Positions 1-7,667 of a stretch of 64,000 nt of DNA are shown here, one piece after another (positions within the stretch are counted from its first letter, which is position 1; the number at the start of each line of letters is the position of its first letter). Made by a program: the position numbers and the translations under genes. The stretch lies in contig NZ_DASPLO010000167.1 of NCBI RefSeq assembly GCF_035627495.1, forward strand, positions 1 through 64,000, written 5' to 3'. This DNA comes from Methylocaldum sp035627495 (GTDB taxonomy: Bacteria > Pseudomonadota > Gammaproteobacteria > Methylococcales > Methylococcaceae). The notes beneath the pieces were generated by a model. It saw only the letters and a program-made list of their open reading frames with translations, did no database searches and was not told the DNA's origin.

Positions 1-19
1 GGCGAGTTAGAGGTCAACC

Positions 20-256
20 ATGTCCAGAGTATGCCAGGTGACGGGCAAGCGCCGTATTGTAGGCAATAACGTCTCGCACGCTAACAATAAGACGAAGCGC
101 CTGTTCAATCCGAATCTGCACCAGCACCGTTTTTGGGTCGAAAGCGAGAACCGTTTTGTAAGTCTTCGCGTTTCCAGCCATGGAATGCGCATTATCGACA
201 AGAAAGGTATCGATGCCGTTTTGGCGGATATCCGCAAGCGCGGCGAAAAAATTTAA
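20..256 (+). CDS. rpmB: Large ribosomal subunit protein bL28
   Basis: Structural protein of the 50S subunit, 78 residues, the normal length for bL28. The N-terminus MSRVCQVTGKR and the internal NVSHANNKTKR segment are the family hallmarks. The ATG is preceded by AGAGG about 6 nt upstream. It is followed 14 nt later by rpmG, the conserved rpmB-rpmG pair of Gammaproteobacteria, so the two are almost certainly co-transcribed. The start lies too close to the window edge for a promoter to be judged. Confidence 0.97.
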   Translation: MSRVCQVTGKRRIVGNNVSHANNKTKRLFNPNLHQHRFWVESENRFVSLRVSSHGMRIIDKKGIDAVLADIRKRGEKI

Positions 257-270
257 TCGAGGTCTGAACC

Positions 271-426
271 ATGCGCGACAAAATCAAATTGGTATCGAGC
301 GCCGGCACCGGCCATTTTTATACGACCACCAAAAATAAGCGGAATATGCCGGAGAAGATGGAGATCAAGAAATTCGATCCGGTCGTCCGCAAGCACGTCG
401 TGTACAAGGAAGGCAAAATCAAATAA
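271..426 (+). CDS. rpmG: Large ribosomal subunit protein bL33
   Basis: A 51-codon ORF starting MRDKIKLVSSAGTGHFYTTT and ending KEGKIK, typical of bL33, a small 50S protein near the tRNA exit site. It contains no CxxC pair, so it is of the zinc-independent (C-minus) type; the TGHFYTTTKNKR segment is the usual core. Gene order rpmB-rpmG and the 14-nt spacing support one operon. A GGTC(T)GAACC stretch precedes the ATG, so the ribosome binding site is weak. A short GGGTC-GCG-GACCC hairpin follows the stop (around 438-452) but lacks a T-tract, so termination here is unclear. Confidence 0.96.
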   Translation: MRDKIKLVSSAGTGHFYTTTKNKRNMPEKMEIKKFDPVVRKHVVYKEGKIK

Positions 427-621
427 TTGGTGATTCGTCCGGGTCGCGGACCCGCATAACATCCGTGATCCGGCTTATCGACCGGCTACCCCATTAAGCT
501 GAGGCGTTCGACACGCTCCCCTTCTTTCAGCTTAGCAAGATTTGTCCATTCGCTCAGTCGTGTGCCCGAAGACAGGGCGTTGCCCGATCAAGGCGCCGGT
601 CGCACCTGGGTGTCTCCCTGC

Positions 622-1572
622 TCAGAGCGGTTCGAAAAAGGTTCTAAGCTCTGCCAGCAACTCCCTTTCCTGCTCGCGCTGCTCGGGATAATCGGAATGT
701 CCGGCTTGAAGCACGAATAAGCTTTTCGGCCCCGCCAGCGCATTGTAGATGGCGAACTGGCCAGGCGGTGCGACGACCGGATCGAACAGTGCCGCCGCGA
801 CATGGACGGGAATATGAATGTGTCTCGCGGCACAGGCCGCATCGTAATACCGTAAGGTTTCCAGCACAGACCCATGCCGGCGCTCGTATCTCCGGACGGC
901 TTCGCCGCTCCCTAGGGTCCGCAGCGTAAGACGCAGAGGATGGTGGCCGAAAGTCGGGACGTTCAGGTGGGCGATGCGGATGCGCGGTTCCCAGGGCAAG
1001 GCCAAAGCGCCGATGCCGCCGCCGAAGCTGATCCCCAGATAGCCGATATGGCCCTCAATGTGAGGAAAGGCGCTGATCAGCGTCGAGACCGCCAGCCATA
1101 AGTCCTCGACACAGCCGCCCAGGATGTAGCGATCGCGCCGGTCGATCTCGTACAGGACATGGCCCGCTGGATTGTCCGGCACGGGCGGACGCCGGCTGCG
1201 GGCGAGTCCGCGGAAGCAGGGAAACAAAATAACCGCCTCGCCGACCGGAAGATCGAAATCCGGAGCCTCCCGGCCGCCGTACCCATGGCCGACGACCAGC
1301 CCGCGTCGAATCGGTTCGCGCTTGGGCTTCAACAGCCAGCCCCCTATGATGAAGCCGTCGGTCGATCGATAACCGATATCGTAGACATCGAAGTCTGGAT
1401 GATCGCCTTTACAACGAGTCATCTCGGGATCGGGGTGGATTGTCAGCGTGCGCCGGTAACGGGACTCCCAAAAGTCGACGAAATCGCCGGGCTCTTCCGG
1501 CCAGCCGACTCGAAGCAGAGATTCCAGGCTGTAGCCATAGGTGGGGTCGAACGAAGGCTTGTCGGAAATCAC
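622..1572 (-). CDS. Acetyl xylan esterase (AXE1)-type alpha/beta hydrolase
   Basis: A 316-residue alpha/beta hydrolase of the acetyl xylan esterase / cephalosporin-C deacetylase type. The nucleophile elbow GISFGG places the catalytic serine at about residue 182; the acid is probably Asp264 (ALFDPVVAPPGQ) and the histidine His292 (QAGHSDYPEQ). The upstream GHGYGG at about 95-100 is the oxyanion-hole loop. No signal peptide is seen, so a cytoplasmic deacetylase acting on small acetylated sugars or esters is likely. The length matches the family. It stands alone, convergent with rpmG and separated from the next gene by about 240 nt with no recognisable feature. The real substrate cannot be told from sequence. 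Confidence 0.8.
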   Translation of the reverse strand: MISDKPSFDPTYGYSLESLLRVGWPEEPGDFVDFWESRYRRTLTIHPDPEMTRCKGDHPDFDVYDIGYRSTDGFIIGGWLLKPKREPIRRGLVVGHGYGGREAPDFDLPVGEAVILFPCFRGLARSRRPPVPDNPAGHVLYEIDRRDRYILGGCVEDLWLAVSTLISAFPHIEGHIGYLGISFGGGIGALALPWEPRIRIAHLNVPTFGHHPLRLTLRTLGSGEAVRRYERRHGSVLETLRYYDAACAARHIHIPVHVAAALFDPVVAPPGQFAIYNALAGPKSLFVLQAGHSDYPEQREQERELLAELRTFFEPL

Positions 1573-1815
1573 GGCGTTCTCTCTCGAATAACCCTAAATC
1601 GGCCGCCGGTTGTCTCGATTGCGGCAGGCCTGCGCGGCGAGCTGCAGCTTGTGCAGCCATTTCTTTTTAAGGTCCTCGAAGTATCGTCCATTACGCAATT
1701 GTCCTTGATGTCGATCCGGTGCCCCGCTCCGGTCGAAAGGCTTAAACGAAGCATATCAGCTTACGGAAAAATTCGGCGCGAGAGGGGCTTGATTAGCTCG
1801 TGAGTAATGCTCTGG

Positions 1816-2880
1816 CTATAGCTTATCCGCAGGCTTCTTCCTTCGATTGGGCGACGGCAGCATCTTCGCTGCCGCCTCCAGCATCTTAATGTTGTGCTCC
1901 GTGCCTTCGGCCTCCAGCAGTGCTCGGCGCTCTGTGGCGAAGCGGGCGTATTCGCTTTCTGCGTGCGCATCGGCCTGCTTCTTGGAGACACTGCCCGCAT
2001 TCGGCAGCACGTTACGGTCGTTGAATTTGAGGAAGGCATCGAGCTTCTCCTCCCAGTCCTTCAGGAAGATTTGTTTTCGCCGCTTAGCTTGGTCTTCTGC
2101 GAAGTCCAGCCACATCACAACAATGCGGTTCAACTCGCTGATTTCATGCTCCCGCAGGTAATTCTTGGCAACGGTCACGTCTGCCTTCTGAACCGAGCCG
2201 GATTTCCACGAGGTCAGCCCCATATTCGGTTTGGTCGCGTTGGCACGCTCGCGGATGATCTCGGGAGCCGTATTGCCGGTGGCGGCGAAGTGCAGCTTGT
2301 TCTGAATGACCCGGAAAAATCGCGTCGTTTCGGTCAGCGAGGGGGAGTAATCCGCCGCCATCGAGAAAATTTCGCGCACCCGCAAATACATGCGTCGCTC
2401 GCTGGCCCGGATGTCGCGGATGCGTTCCAGCAGTTCGTCGAAATAATCCGGTACGCCGGAACCCGCTACGGGTGGATTCTTCAGCCGCTCGTCATCCAGC
2501 GTGAAGCCCTTCACCAGATACTCCCGCAAACGCTCCGTGGCCCAGCGGCGGAACTGCGTGCCGCGCACCGAGCGCACCCGGTAGCCCACGGCTAGGATGG
2601 CGTCGAGGTTGTAATGATCGATGTTGCGGCTGACCTTGCGGTCTCCTTCCTGGCGAACTATTAGGAATTTCCTAATAGTTGCCTCCGGCAGCAGTTCGCC
2701 GTCGGCGTACAGGGTCTTCAGGTGCTCGTTGATCGTTGGCACTTTGACCTGAAACAGCTCCGCCATCAGGGCTTGAGTCAGCCATAATGTGTCGTCGGCG
2801 AAGCGGCATTCGACGCGGGTACGGCCGTCCTCGGTCTCATAGAGCAGGAATTCGCCGACAGATATCTCCGGCTGAGTCAT
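1816..2880 (-). CDS. RhuM-family protein (virulence RhuM / phage Rha-like N-terminus), last gene of the defence operon
   Basis: A 354-residue protein of the RhuM family: residues 1-120 hold the conserved block with LWLTQALMAELF, VPTINEHLKTLYADGEL and the NIDHYNLDAILAVGYRVRS motif, followed by FRRWATERLREYLVKGF. The family was named from a Salmonella pathogenicity island and is found repeatedly beside restriction-modification and other defence genes; its biochemical role is unknown. The start is taken at 2880 because that ATG overlaps the stop of the upstream HNH gene in an ATGA junction; a start at 2928 would add 16 poorly matching residues. The C-terminal third is helical, basic and may be a coiled coil. 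It probably depends on translational coupling to the HNH gene. Confidence 0.85.
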   Translation of the reverse strand: MTQPEISVGEFLLYETEDGRTRVECRFADDTLWLTQALMAELFQVKVPTINEHLKTLYADGELLPEATIRKFLIVRQEGDRKVSRNIDHYNLDAILAVGYRVRSVRGTQFRRWATERLREYLVKGFTLDDERLKNPPVAGSGVPDYFDELLERIRDIRASERRMYLRVREIFSMAADYSPSLTETTRFFRVIQNKLHFAATGNTAPEIIRERANATKPNMGLTSWKSGSVQKADVTVAKNYLREHEISELNRIVVMWLDFAEDQAKRRKQIFLKDWEEKLDAFLKFNDRNVLPNAGSVSKKQADAHAESEYARFATERRALLEAEGTEHNIKMLEAAAKMLPSPNRRKKPADKL

Positions 2881-3734
2881 GACACCAATCTCGCGAGTTG
2901 AGGATCGTTGCGAAAAAGCACGCACCATTTGGCCACTGCGGAAAGCTCAGCGTCCCGCTGCGTCATGGCTTTGATTTCGCAAAGACAGTCACGCACCTTC
3001 TGTTTGGCAGCCGGATTACCGCCTGTGCCACATCGGGATTTGGCAGTTCTGTATTGCTCGATTGTCCGTGTCATTCGTTGCCATATCTTCTTGCGTTCTT
3101 CGGTTAGGGCTTCGTGCTCGTTCAGCTTCAGGCGCTTGATCGTTTCGTCGACCCGACGTTCCTCCCAAGTAGTAGCCCCAGGCGCGGCTATGGCTTTTCC
3201 TTCTTCATCAAAGGCAAGAAGGTTGACATCGTCATTGTCGATGGGGTCGAGCAGGTAAGGCGCTTCGGATTCTTCGCATCGATTGTCGTAGGTCGAGCAG
3301 AGCGACCCCTCATGCAACGGAAACCAGCCGCCTTTTTTGCGGTTGCCGACGTTTCCGCAGACTCGAAAGTTCATGTAGTCGAAGGCGAGCCACCAGTAAC
3401 CGTCACGCCCTGTGCCATCGAAGATTTTTGCTTCCTTTTTGGGGCGGAAGTGTTCGACGTCCATATGTGAGTAGATATCTCTTGCCTCGGAAAACCAGCA
3501 CTTCCCGCCCGAAAGAGCCAAAAGCCACGACTTCAACTTGCCCCAGTGGTCGCTATGTTTATCGATCAGTTCGTTTCGAGCTTTGATATCGCCCAAATGC
3601 TGCAATTTCCCCAACTCGTTAACGAGCCGGGCCGACTCGGTAAGCCAGTCCTGCCACTGCGCTTCAGTCCAAGGCGTCCATTTAGGAATGTCGGTATCGG
3701 TAGGCCGACGGTTTTCGAGATCAATCCAGATCAT
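2877..3734 (-). CDS. HNH endonuclease-like partner of the adjacent ATPase (PtuB-like, Septu-type)
   Basis: 285 residues. The core GGKCWFSEARDIYSHMDVEHFRPKK around residues 75-99 is (split here: GGKCWFSEA, then DVEHFRPKK) the pattern of HNH proteins that pair with an SMC-like ATPase in Septu (PtuAB) and in some retrons, where the HNH enzyme supplies nuclease or RNase activity. WLAFDYMNFRVCGNVGN and GGWFPL follow in the expected order. Compared with the usual CxxC zinc knuckles, the first pair here is CWFS and the second is CGNVGN, so metal binding may be altered. The start ATG overlaps the TGA of the ATPase gene and its stop overlaps the next ATG, so the three genes are translationally coupled. 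The Septu assignment rests on this pairing and on motif reading. Confidence 0.8.
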   Translation of the reverse strand: MIWIDLENRRPTDTDIPKWTPWTEAQWQDWLTESARLVNELGKLQHLGDIKARNELIDKHSDHWGKLKSWLLALSGGKCWFSEARDIYSHMDVEHFRPKKEAKIFDGTGRDGYWWLAFDYMNFRVCGNVGNRKKGGWFPLHEGSLCSTYDNRCEESEAPYLLDPIDNDDVNLLAFDEEGKAIAAPGATTWEERRVDETIKRLKLNEHEALTEERKKIWQRMTRTIEQYRTAKSRCGTGGNPAAKQKVRDCLCEIKAMTQRDAELSAVAKWCVLFRNDPQLARLVS

Positions 3735-5359
3735 TCGGCACCCTCTTCGCGCAAAATCTCATCGATGATCTCGTCGGCTATCGCGTCCTGCGCTTTCTGC
3801 TCCTCGGGCGTCAGCGTTCGTTTGTGGAAGCGCGTATGCATGGCCATTTTGCGCACAAACATGGCGTAGTACGGGTCTTTAAAGTCGGCGTTAGAAAAGC
3901 CCAGATCGGCAAGCTCGGCGCTCAGGCGAGTGAGCTCGCCGTCCTCCTCTGCTGTACGTTTGTCGTCCAATGCAAATAGGTAGTTGCGTCGATGCAGGCG
4001 GCGCTCGGTTTCGGAATCCAGCGTGGAGGCCAAACCGAACAACTCGCTCTTCAGTAGGCCGGTTACTCCCATGCCTTGCGGGTTCGTGTCGGGAACATCC
4101 ACCACCGATTTCTCGCCTTCTTTGCGCAGGATGCGTACCTGTTCACGCTTGAGGCCGCCGATCATCATCGGATCGTGCGTGGTGATGATGATCTGCGATT
4201 CGCCTTGTATCACCGCTCCTTCACGGGGTTTCAGTACGCTTTCGATATCGTCGAAATAGCGCAGCTTCCAGATCGGATTCAAATGCGTATCGGGCTCGTC
4301 GAGCAAGAAGAGGCAATGATCTTCGCTGGTGATGCGCATCAGACCCAGGACGGTAAGCATTTGCAGTTCGCCTTCGGAAAGCTGGGTGAAGCTGACATTA
4401 CCCCCATTCTCTTCTCGCTTCTTGATCGTGATGCGGACTTCTTCCAGCAGGTCGCCGATATACGCGCCTTCGGCGTAGCGAAAGAATCTGTCCGGCGTTC
4501 CTACCATTTCACCCAGCTCGTTCAGCTTCTTTCGATTGGGCACGTACAGGTATAAGCGTTTTTGCTTCTCCGGACGTCGCCGGAAGTCGATTTGCACATC
4601 CTTGGTTTCTTCGATCGGCGCCCAGGAGACTTGCCAAAGCTTGTCGAGCAGGTCGCCAACTACCGTGCCTCGCGCATACCAGAACCGAGGGTCGCCTTCG
4701 AGAATATCCTTGTCCTTGAGATCGCGTAGCGTGTGCGGCTGCTTGAGTACAAACAGGGCCGATTCCAGGGCCGCGATATTCAGGTTCTCCAGCAACTTGG
4801 CGAAGACAGGATCGTCCGACAACAGGCAGGCCAGCAGGACGAGTTGGCTGTGTCCGCCGCGGCAATAGAAAAGACGCCGAACCAGATCGTCGCCATCGCG
4901 ACGCAGCAGGTTCTTGAAACGCTCCTGGTGGGCCTGGAACAGGGCCTCCAGCCGCTCGTTCTTGCCCGAGTAATAGGCGAAGACATGCGAGGGCAGGTAT
5001 TCCTTGGCGTGCTCGCTGAGATGGCTTTGCGACGACGCCTTACCGTCTATCGTGACCAGCGGGCGATTGCCGATGCCGCGATTCGCCTTAAGCGTGATTT
5101 CGTGCCCCCTGATCTTGTAATCGAGCTCATAGTCGAAGCTGGCATCGTTGTTTAAATCCACATCCCTGAAAATGGTGATGATGGCTTCGATCAGGTTCGA
5201 CTTGCCCGTGCCGTTCTGGCCGATCACGGCGTGGCTCCGGATCGGCTTTGCGTCCTGGGCGGCGCTGCCACCCCCGGCATGGTCGAAATATTCGCTGAAG
5301 TGAATCTCGAAGTCTTTCAGGTTTTTGAAGTCCCTGATGCTTATCCGCTGCAAATGCAT
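3731..5359 (-). CDS. SMC/ABC-type ATPase, PtuA-like (Septu-type defence)
   Basis: 542 residues starting MHLQRISIRDFKNLKDFEI, the typical opening of RecF/AAA_21-type ATPases. Walker A is GQNGTGKS at about 47-54, the ABC signature LSEGEL is in the second half, Walker B FLLDEPDTHLNP follows and ITTHDP gives the H-loop, so the ATPase appears catalytically complete. The C-terminal 120 residues are helical and family-specific. I chose 5359 rather than the upstream in-frame start at 5560 because the extra 67 residues are low-complexity basic sequence lying over another gene. It is directly followed by the HNH gene (4-nt overlap), the arrangement of Septu PtuA-PtuB; no reverse transcriptase is present, arguing against a retron. 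Confidence 0.85.
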   Translation of the reverse strand: MHLQRISIRDFKNLKDFEIHFSEYFDHAGGGSAAQDAKPIRSHAVIGQNGTGKSNLIEAIITIFRDVDLNNDASFDYELDYKIRGHEITLKANRGIGNRPLVTIDGKASSQSHLSEHAKEYLPSHVFAYYSGKNERLEALFQAHQERFKNLLRRDGDDLVRRLFYCRGGHSQLVLLACLLSDDPVFAKLLENLNIAALESALFVLKQPHTLRDLKDKDILEGDPRFWYARGTVVGDLLDKLWQVSWAPIEETKDVQIDFRRRPEKQKRLYLYVPNRKKLNELGEMVGTPDRFFRYAEGAYIGDLLEEVRITIKKREENGGNVSFTQLSEGELQMLTVLGLMRITSEDHCLFLLDEPDTHLNPIWKLRYFDDIESVLKPREGAVIQGESQIIITTHDPMMIGGLKREQVRILRKEGEKSVVDVPDTNPQGMGVTGLLKSELFGLASTLDSETERRLHRRNYLFALDDKRTAEEDGELTRLSAELADLGFSNADFKDPYYAMFVRKMAMHTRFHKRTLTPEEQKAQDAIADEIIDEILREEGAE

Positions 5360-5372
5360 GATTGGCGTGCTT

Positions 5373-5564
5373 TTACTTATTCTCTTGGGCCTTGGTTTGG
5401 AACGACTTGGGGGCATCATCGCCAACCGCGATCGGGGTGTTGTGATCCCAGAAAACGACGTATTGCCCCAAGCGCTTCTTGCGCTCCAAGGTTTGAGCAA
5501 CGGCCTGTTGCAGGCTGTCCAGCATGGCCTGCGTCTCTGGACTAGGTGTGAGTGTGGCATTCAT
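5373..5564 (-). CDS. Small hypothetical protein in the hsdS-ATPase junction
   Basis: A 63-residue ORF beginning MNATLTPSPETQAMLDSL. A predicted amphipathic helix (residues 9-30) is followed by LGQYVVFWDHNTPIAVGDDA, which looks like two beta strands. I do not recognise the family. It lies 13 nt upstream of the ATPase ATG and its own ATG overlaps the stop of a still smaller ORF, so it sits firmly in the operon. Position suggests an accessory factor or antitoxin-like regulator of the restriction or ATPase-HNH module, but nothing in the sequence proves a role. Confidence 0.65.
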   Translation of the reverse strand: MNATLTPSPETQAMLDSLQQAVAQTLERKKRLGQYVVFWDHNTPIAVGDDAPKSFQTKAQENK

Positions 5565-5695
5565 GGATGAGCCTCCGTTTGCAAGAGATCGAAAAACTCC
5601 GGATGAAAAACGTTGCGAGTATGGCCAGTTTGCTCAAACACCAGTTCCGGCACTGGCCCAGTGCTGAAGAAGCAGCGCGTGCGACGGTCCGGCAC
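5561..5695 (-). CDS. Possible very small protein (GTG start) after hsdS
   Basis: A 44-codon reading frame that begins with GTG at 5695, 7 nt after the hsdS stop, and ends in TGA overlapping the ATG of the next small gene (ATGA). The translation starts (M)PDRRTRCFFSTGPVPELVF and ends HPEFFDLLQTEAHP, which has a protein-like composition, unlike the two other frames. GGAAG lies about 14 nt upstream, within the end of hsdS. If real, it makes the operon gap-free from hsdM to rhuM. No family recognised. Evidence is only the frame, the coupling junctions and composition. Confidence 0.5.
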   Translation of the reverse strand: MPDRRTRCFFSTGPVPELVFEQTGHTRNVFHPEFFDLLQTEAHP

Positions 5696-5702
5696 ATGGG
5701 CA

Positions 5703-7667
5703 TCAGTCCGCTTCCACTACCCTCATCTCGGCTACGGCAGGCTCCCGGATCCAGCCTTTGCTCACTTCGAGCTTGAGCTGGGCATAGAAGGCATCGATCT
5801 CGCCGCCGAAGCGCTGCCACAAATCCTTGGCGTTCATCTCGCCATCGTGGTGCGCCAGGATAGAAGCGAGCGGGGCCTGGGCTTTGGTGTCAGGTGTTTG
5901 GCCCAAACGCAGCGGGGCGATCAGTTTGGTTTGGGGGGCGTTCATGGGTTCGTCTTCTTCTTGTTCGACGGTAATGCCGGTTACGGTTGCAGTCGCGAAT
6001 TTAGCCAAGTTCGTAGAGATGGTTACCTTACGGTTTAGTTGCGCCTCAACTTCGTTGCAGAGTTTGAAAAGTGAATCCACCATCAGAACAATGTGATCCT
6101 GTTCCGCCTTTGGCGGCACAGGAATGACAAGCTCTTCCACGCTGCTCACATTTATGTGTTTCACGGTCAGGCCCACCGCAGCAACTTGCATTCTTCTTTG
6201 GAAGCCTGGGCTCTGGATGACGTAGAGCAAAAACTGATTGTTGAAGTACTCGTTGAATAGTCTGATGAGCATCAAACGCTGACCGAGGCAAACACGCTCA
6301 TTCTCTGGGACCACTGCTGCTTCGCCCATCGGAGCTTCTCGGGTGAAGAGGATATCGCCAGGAACTGGGCTTAGTCTCCTGGATCGCTGCATAAAACTTT
6401 CCTCAGAGACTTTCCGGGTTTTGCCGAGGAGCATTTGCCCATTACGGATGTCGGTCGTCCGTATTAGGTGAACACCGGTTTCAGCGTATCGAGGAGTCTT
6501 ATGGTCACAATCAACGATGACTTGAGCTATCTGCAGCAAAGTGGCCCAAACCCAGTGATCAGGGAGAACAGTTTTCGGAACAGTGATTTTCTGTGTGCGG
6601 AGTTTTCTGATCATTGAGAGGGCTTCTTTCTGTTCCTGGCCATCGCAAGACTTGGACCACTCGAGTCGCGCCTTAGCGATCTCATCCAGGAGTGCTGCAC
6701 CACTCGATTCGGTTTTCATTGATGGCGAAAGCAGATTTCCCGAAACCGCGAGATCAAGAATTAACCCTCTGAGCTCCACCACATCCTCCGGCGCGTGAAA
6801 GAGCTGTCCGAAATTCTCGGCGAGGCGCGCCCAAGCGGTTTGCAGTTCGCGCGGGCTGGTGGCGGAGGCAACGACTTGCAGCGTGGACTGGCGCAGGGCG
6901 TTTTGCAGTTTGCGGTGGTCTTGCTGCTGCGCCTCCAGCTTGTCGCACAAGACCATCAGTTCATCGACTTTGGCGACGATGCGGATTTGCTCATCTATAG
7001 GGGGAAGAGCGACTGGTAACGCGAGTAACTGATCCTGTTTAATGCCTGAAACGGTTGTACCCTTGCCTTTAATGTTCCGAGTCCGATACAGAATGTAGAA
7101 ATAATCAACATTGACTTCGCTTGGCAGCTCAAGTGCTTTCAAGTCTTGATTGATGGCAATCGCAACTTGATTGATTACAAGCTTGCCCAGTCCCATGCGG
7201 GTACAGACGATGACCCTGCCAGGCGGAATTAGATTAGATGAGCTGTTTTTCAGTCCATCTTCTGTAATTCGGTCTTCAGTGCTCGTTATGTATTTGTAAT
7301 CCTTAATGTCCTTGACACTTGCCCAGGGGATTTCACCTCCCCAATAGGCTGAACTACTTTTTGACGGTGTGCCGCCACCAGTAATTGTCAAGACGAGATC
7401 GCCCAGGCGACACGGAGCCCAGTGGGCAGGTGCCCGAATATCGCCGCGCCTTAATGGTTCTTGGGGTTGAACCACCCTCTTCTGATCTTTGTGCGAACGT
7501 TTCTTCTCTCCTATCGACTCAAGAAGTGGGCGCGCATCTTGTGGTGTATCGTTCACAAGTAAGTCGCCTGAAACCGCTAGAGAAAGGATCATCTCCCGCA
7601 GCCGCTGTACCCCTCCCGGCGCATTCGCAATATGCCCAAACTCCGCCAAAAACCGCTGCGCATCCAT
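5703..7667 (-). CDS. hsdS: Type I restriction-modification specificity subunit
   Basis: 654 residues with two target recognition domains. The first runs from about 80 (HWAPCRLGDLVLTITGGGTPS) to 215 (LALPVALPPIDEQIRIVAKVDELM), the second from about 365 (LPDHWVWATLLQIAQ) to 540 (LVIPVPPKAEQDHIVLMVDSL); each ends in the usual PP..EQ..I helix that forms the conserved coiled coil. It sets the bipartite DNA target for the HsdM2S methylase and the HsdR nuclease. About 95 residues follow the second half, ending EMRVVEAD, longer than a minimal HsdS and resembling a small C-terminal winged-helix domain. Its ATG overlaps the hsdM stop (TGATG). The recognition sequence cannot be read from sequence alone. 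Confidence 0.95.
   Translation of the reverse strand: MDAQRFLAEFGHIANAPGGVQRLREMILSLAVSGDLLVNDTPQDARPLLESIGEKKRSHKDQKRVVQPQEPLRRGDIRAPAHWAPCRLGDLVLTITGGGTPSKSSSAYWGGEIPWASVKDIKDYKYITSTEDRITEDGLKNSSSNLIPPGRVIVCTRMGLGKLVINQVAIAINQDLKALELPSEVNVDYFYILYRTRNIKGKGTTVSGIKQDQLLALPVALPPIDEQIRIVAKVDELMVLCDKLEAQQQDHRKLQNALRQSTLQVVASATSPRELQTAWARLAENFGQLFHAPEDVVELRGLILDLAVSGNLLSPSMKTESSGAALLDEIAKARLEWSKSCDGQEQKEALSMIRKLRTQKITVPKTVLPDHWVWATLLQIAQVIVDCDHKTPRYAETGVHLIRTTDIRNGQMLLGKTRKVSEESFMQRSRRLSPVPGDILFTREAPMGEAAVVPENERVCLGQRLMLIRLFNEYFNNQFLLYVIQSPGFQRRMQVAAVGLTVKHINVSSVEELVIPVPPKAEQDHIVLMVDSLFKLCNEVEAQLNRKVTISTNLAKFATATVTGITVEQEEDEPMNAPQTKLIAPLRLGQTPDTKAQAPLASILAHHDGEMNAKDLWQRFGGEIDAFYAQLKLEVSKGWIREPAVAEMRVVEAD

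Noticed and set aside
1159..1803. A 214-codon plus-strand ORF opposite the esterase
   Set aside because: Antisense to the catalytic part of a recognisable alpha/beta hydrolase.
3731..5359. Retron, because ATPase-HNH pairs occur as retron effectors
   Set aside because: No reverse transcriptase or msr/msd-like RNA region is present next to the pair; the type I R-M context fits a Septu-like module better.
5360..5560. N-terminal extension of the ATPase by 67 codons
   Set aside because: It overlaps the small ORF before it and does not resemble the family, whose proteins begin near the MHLQRISIRDF sequence.
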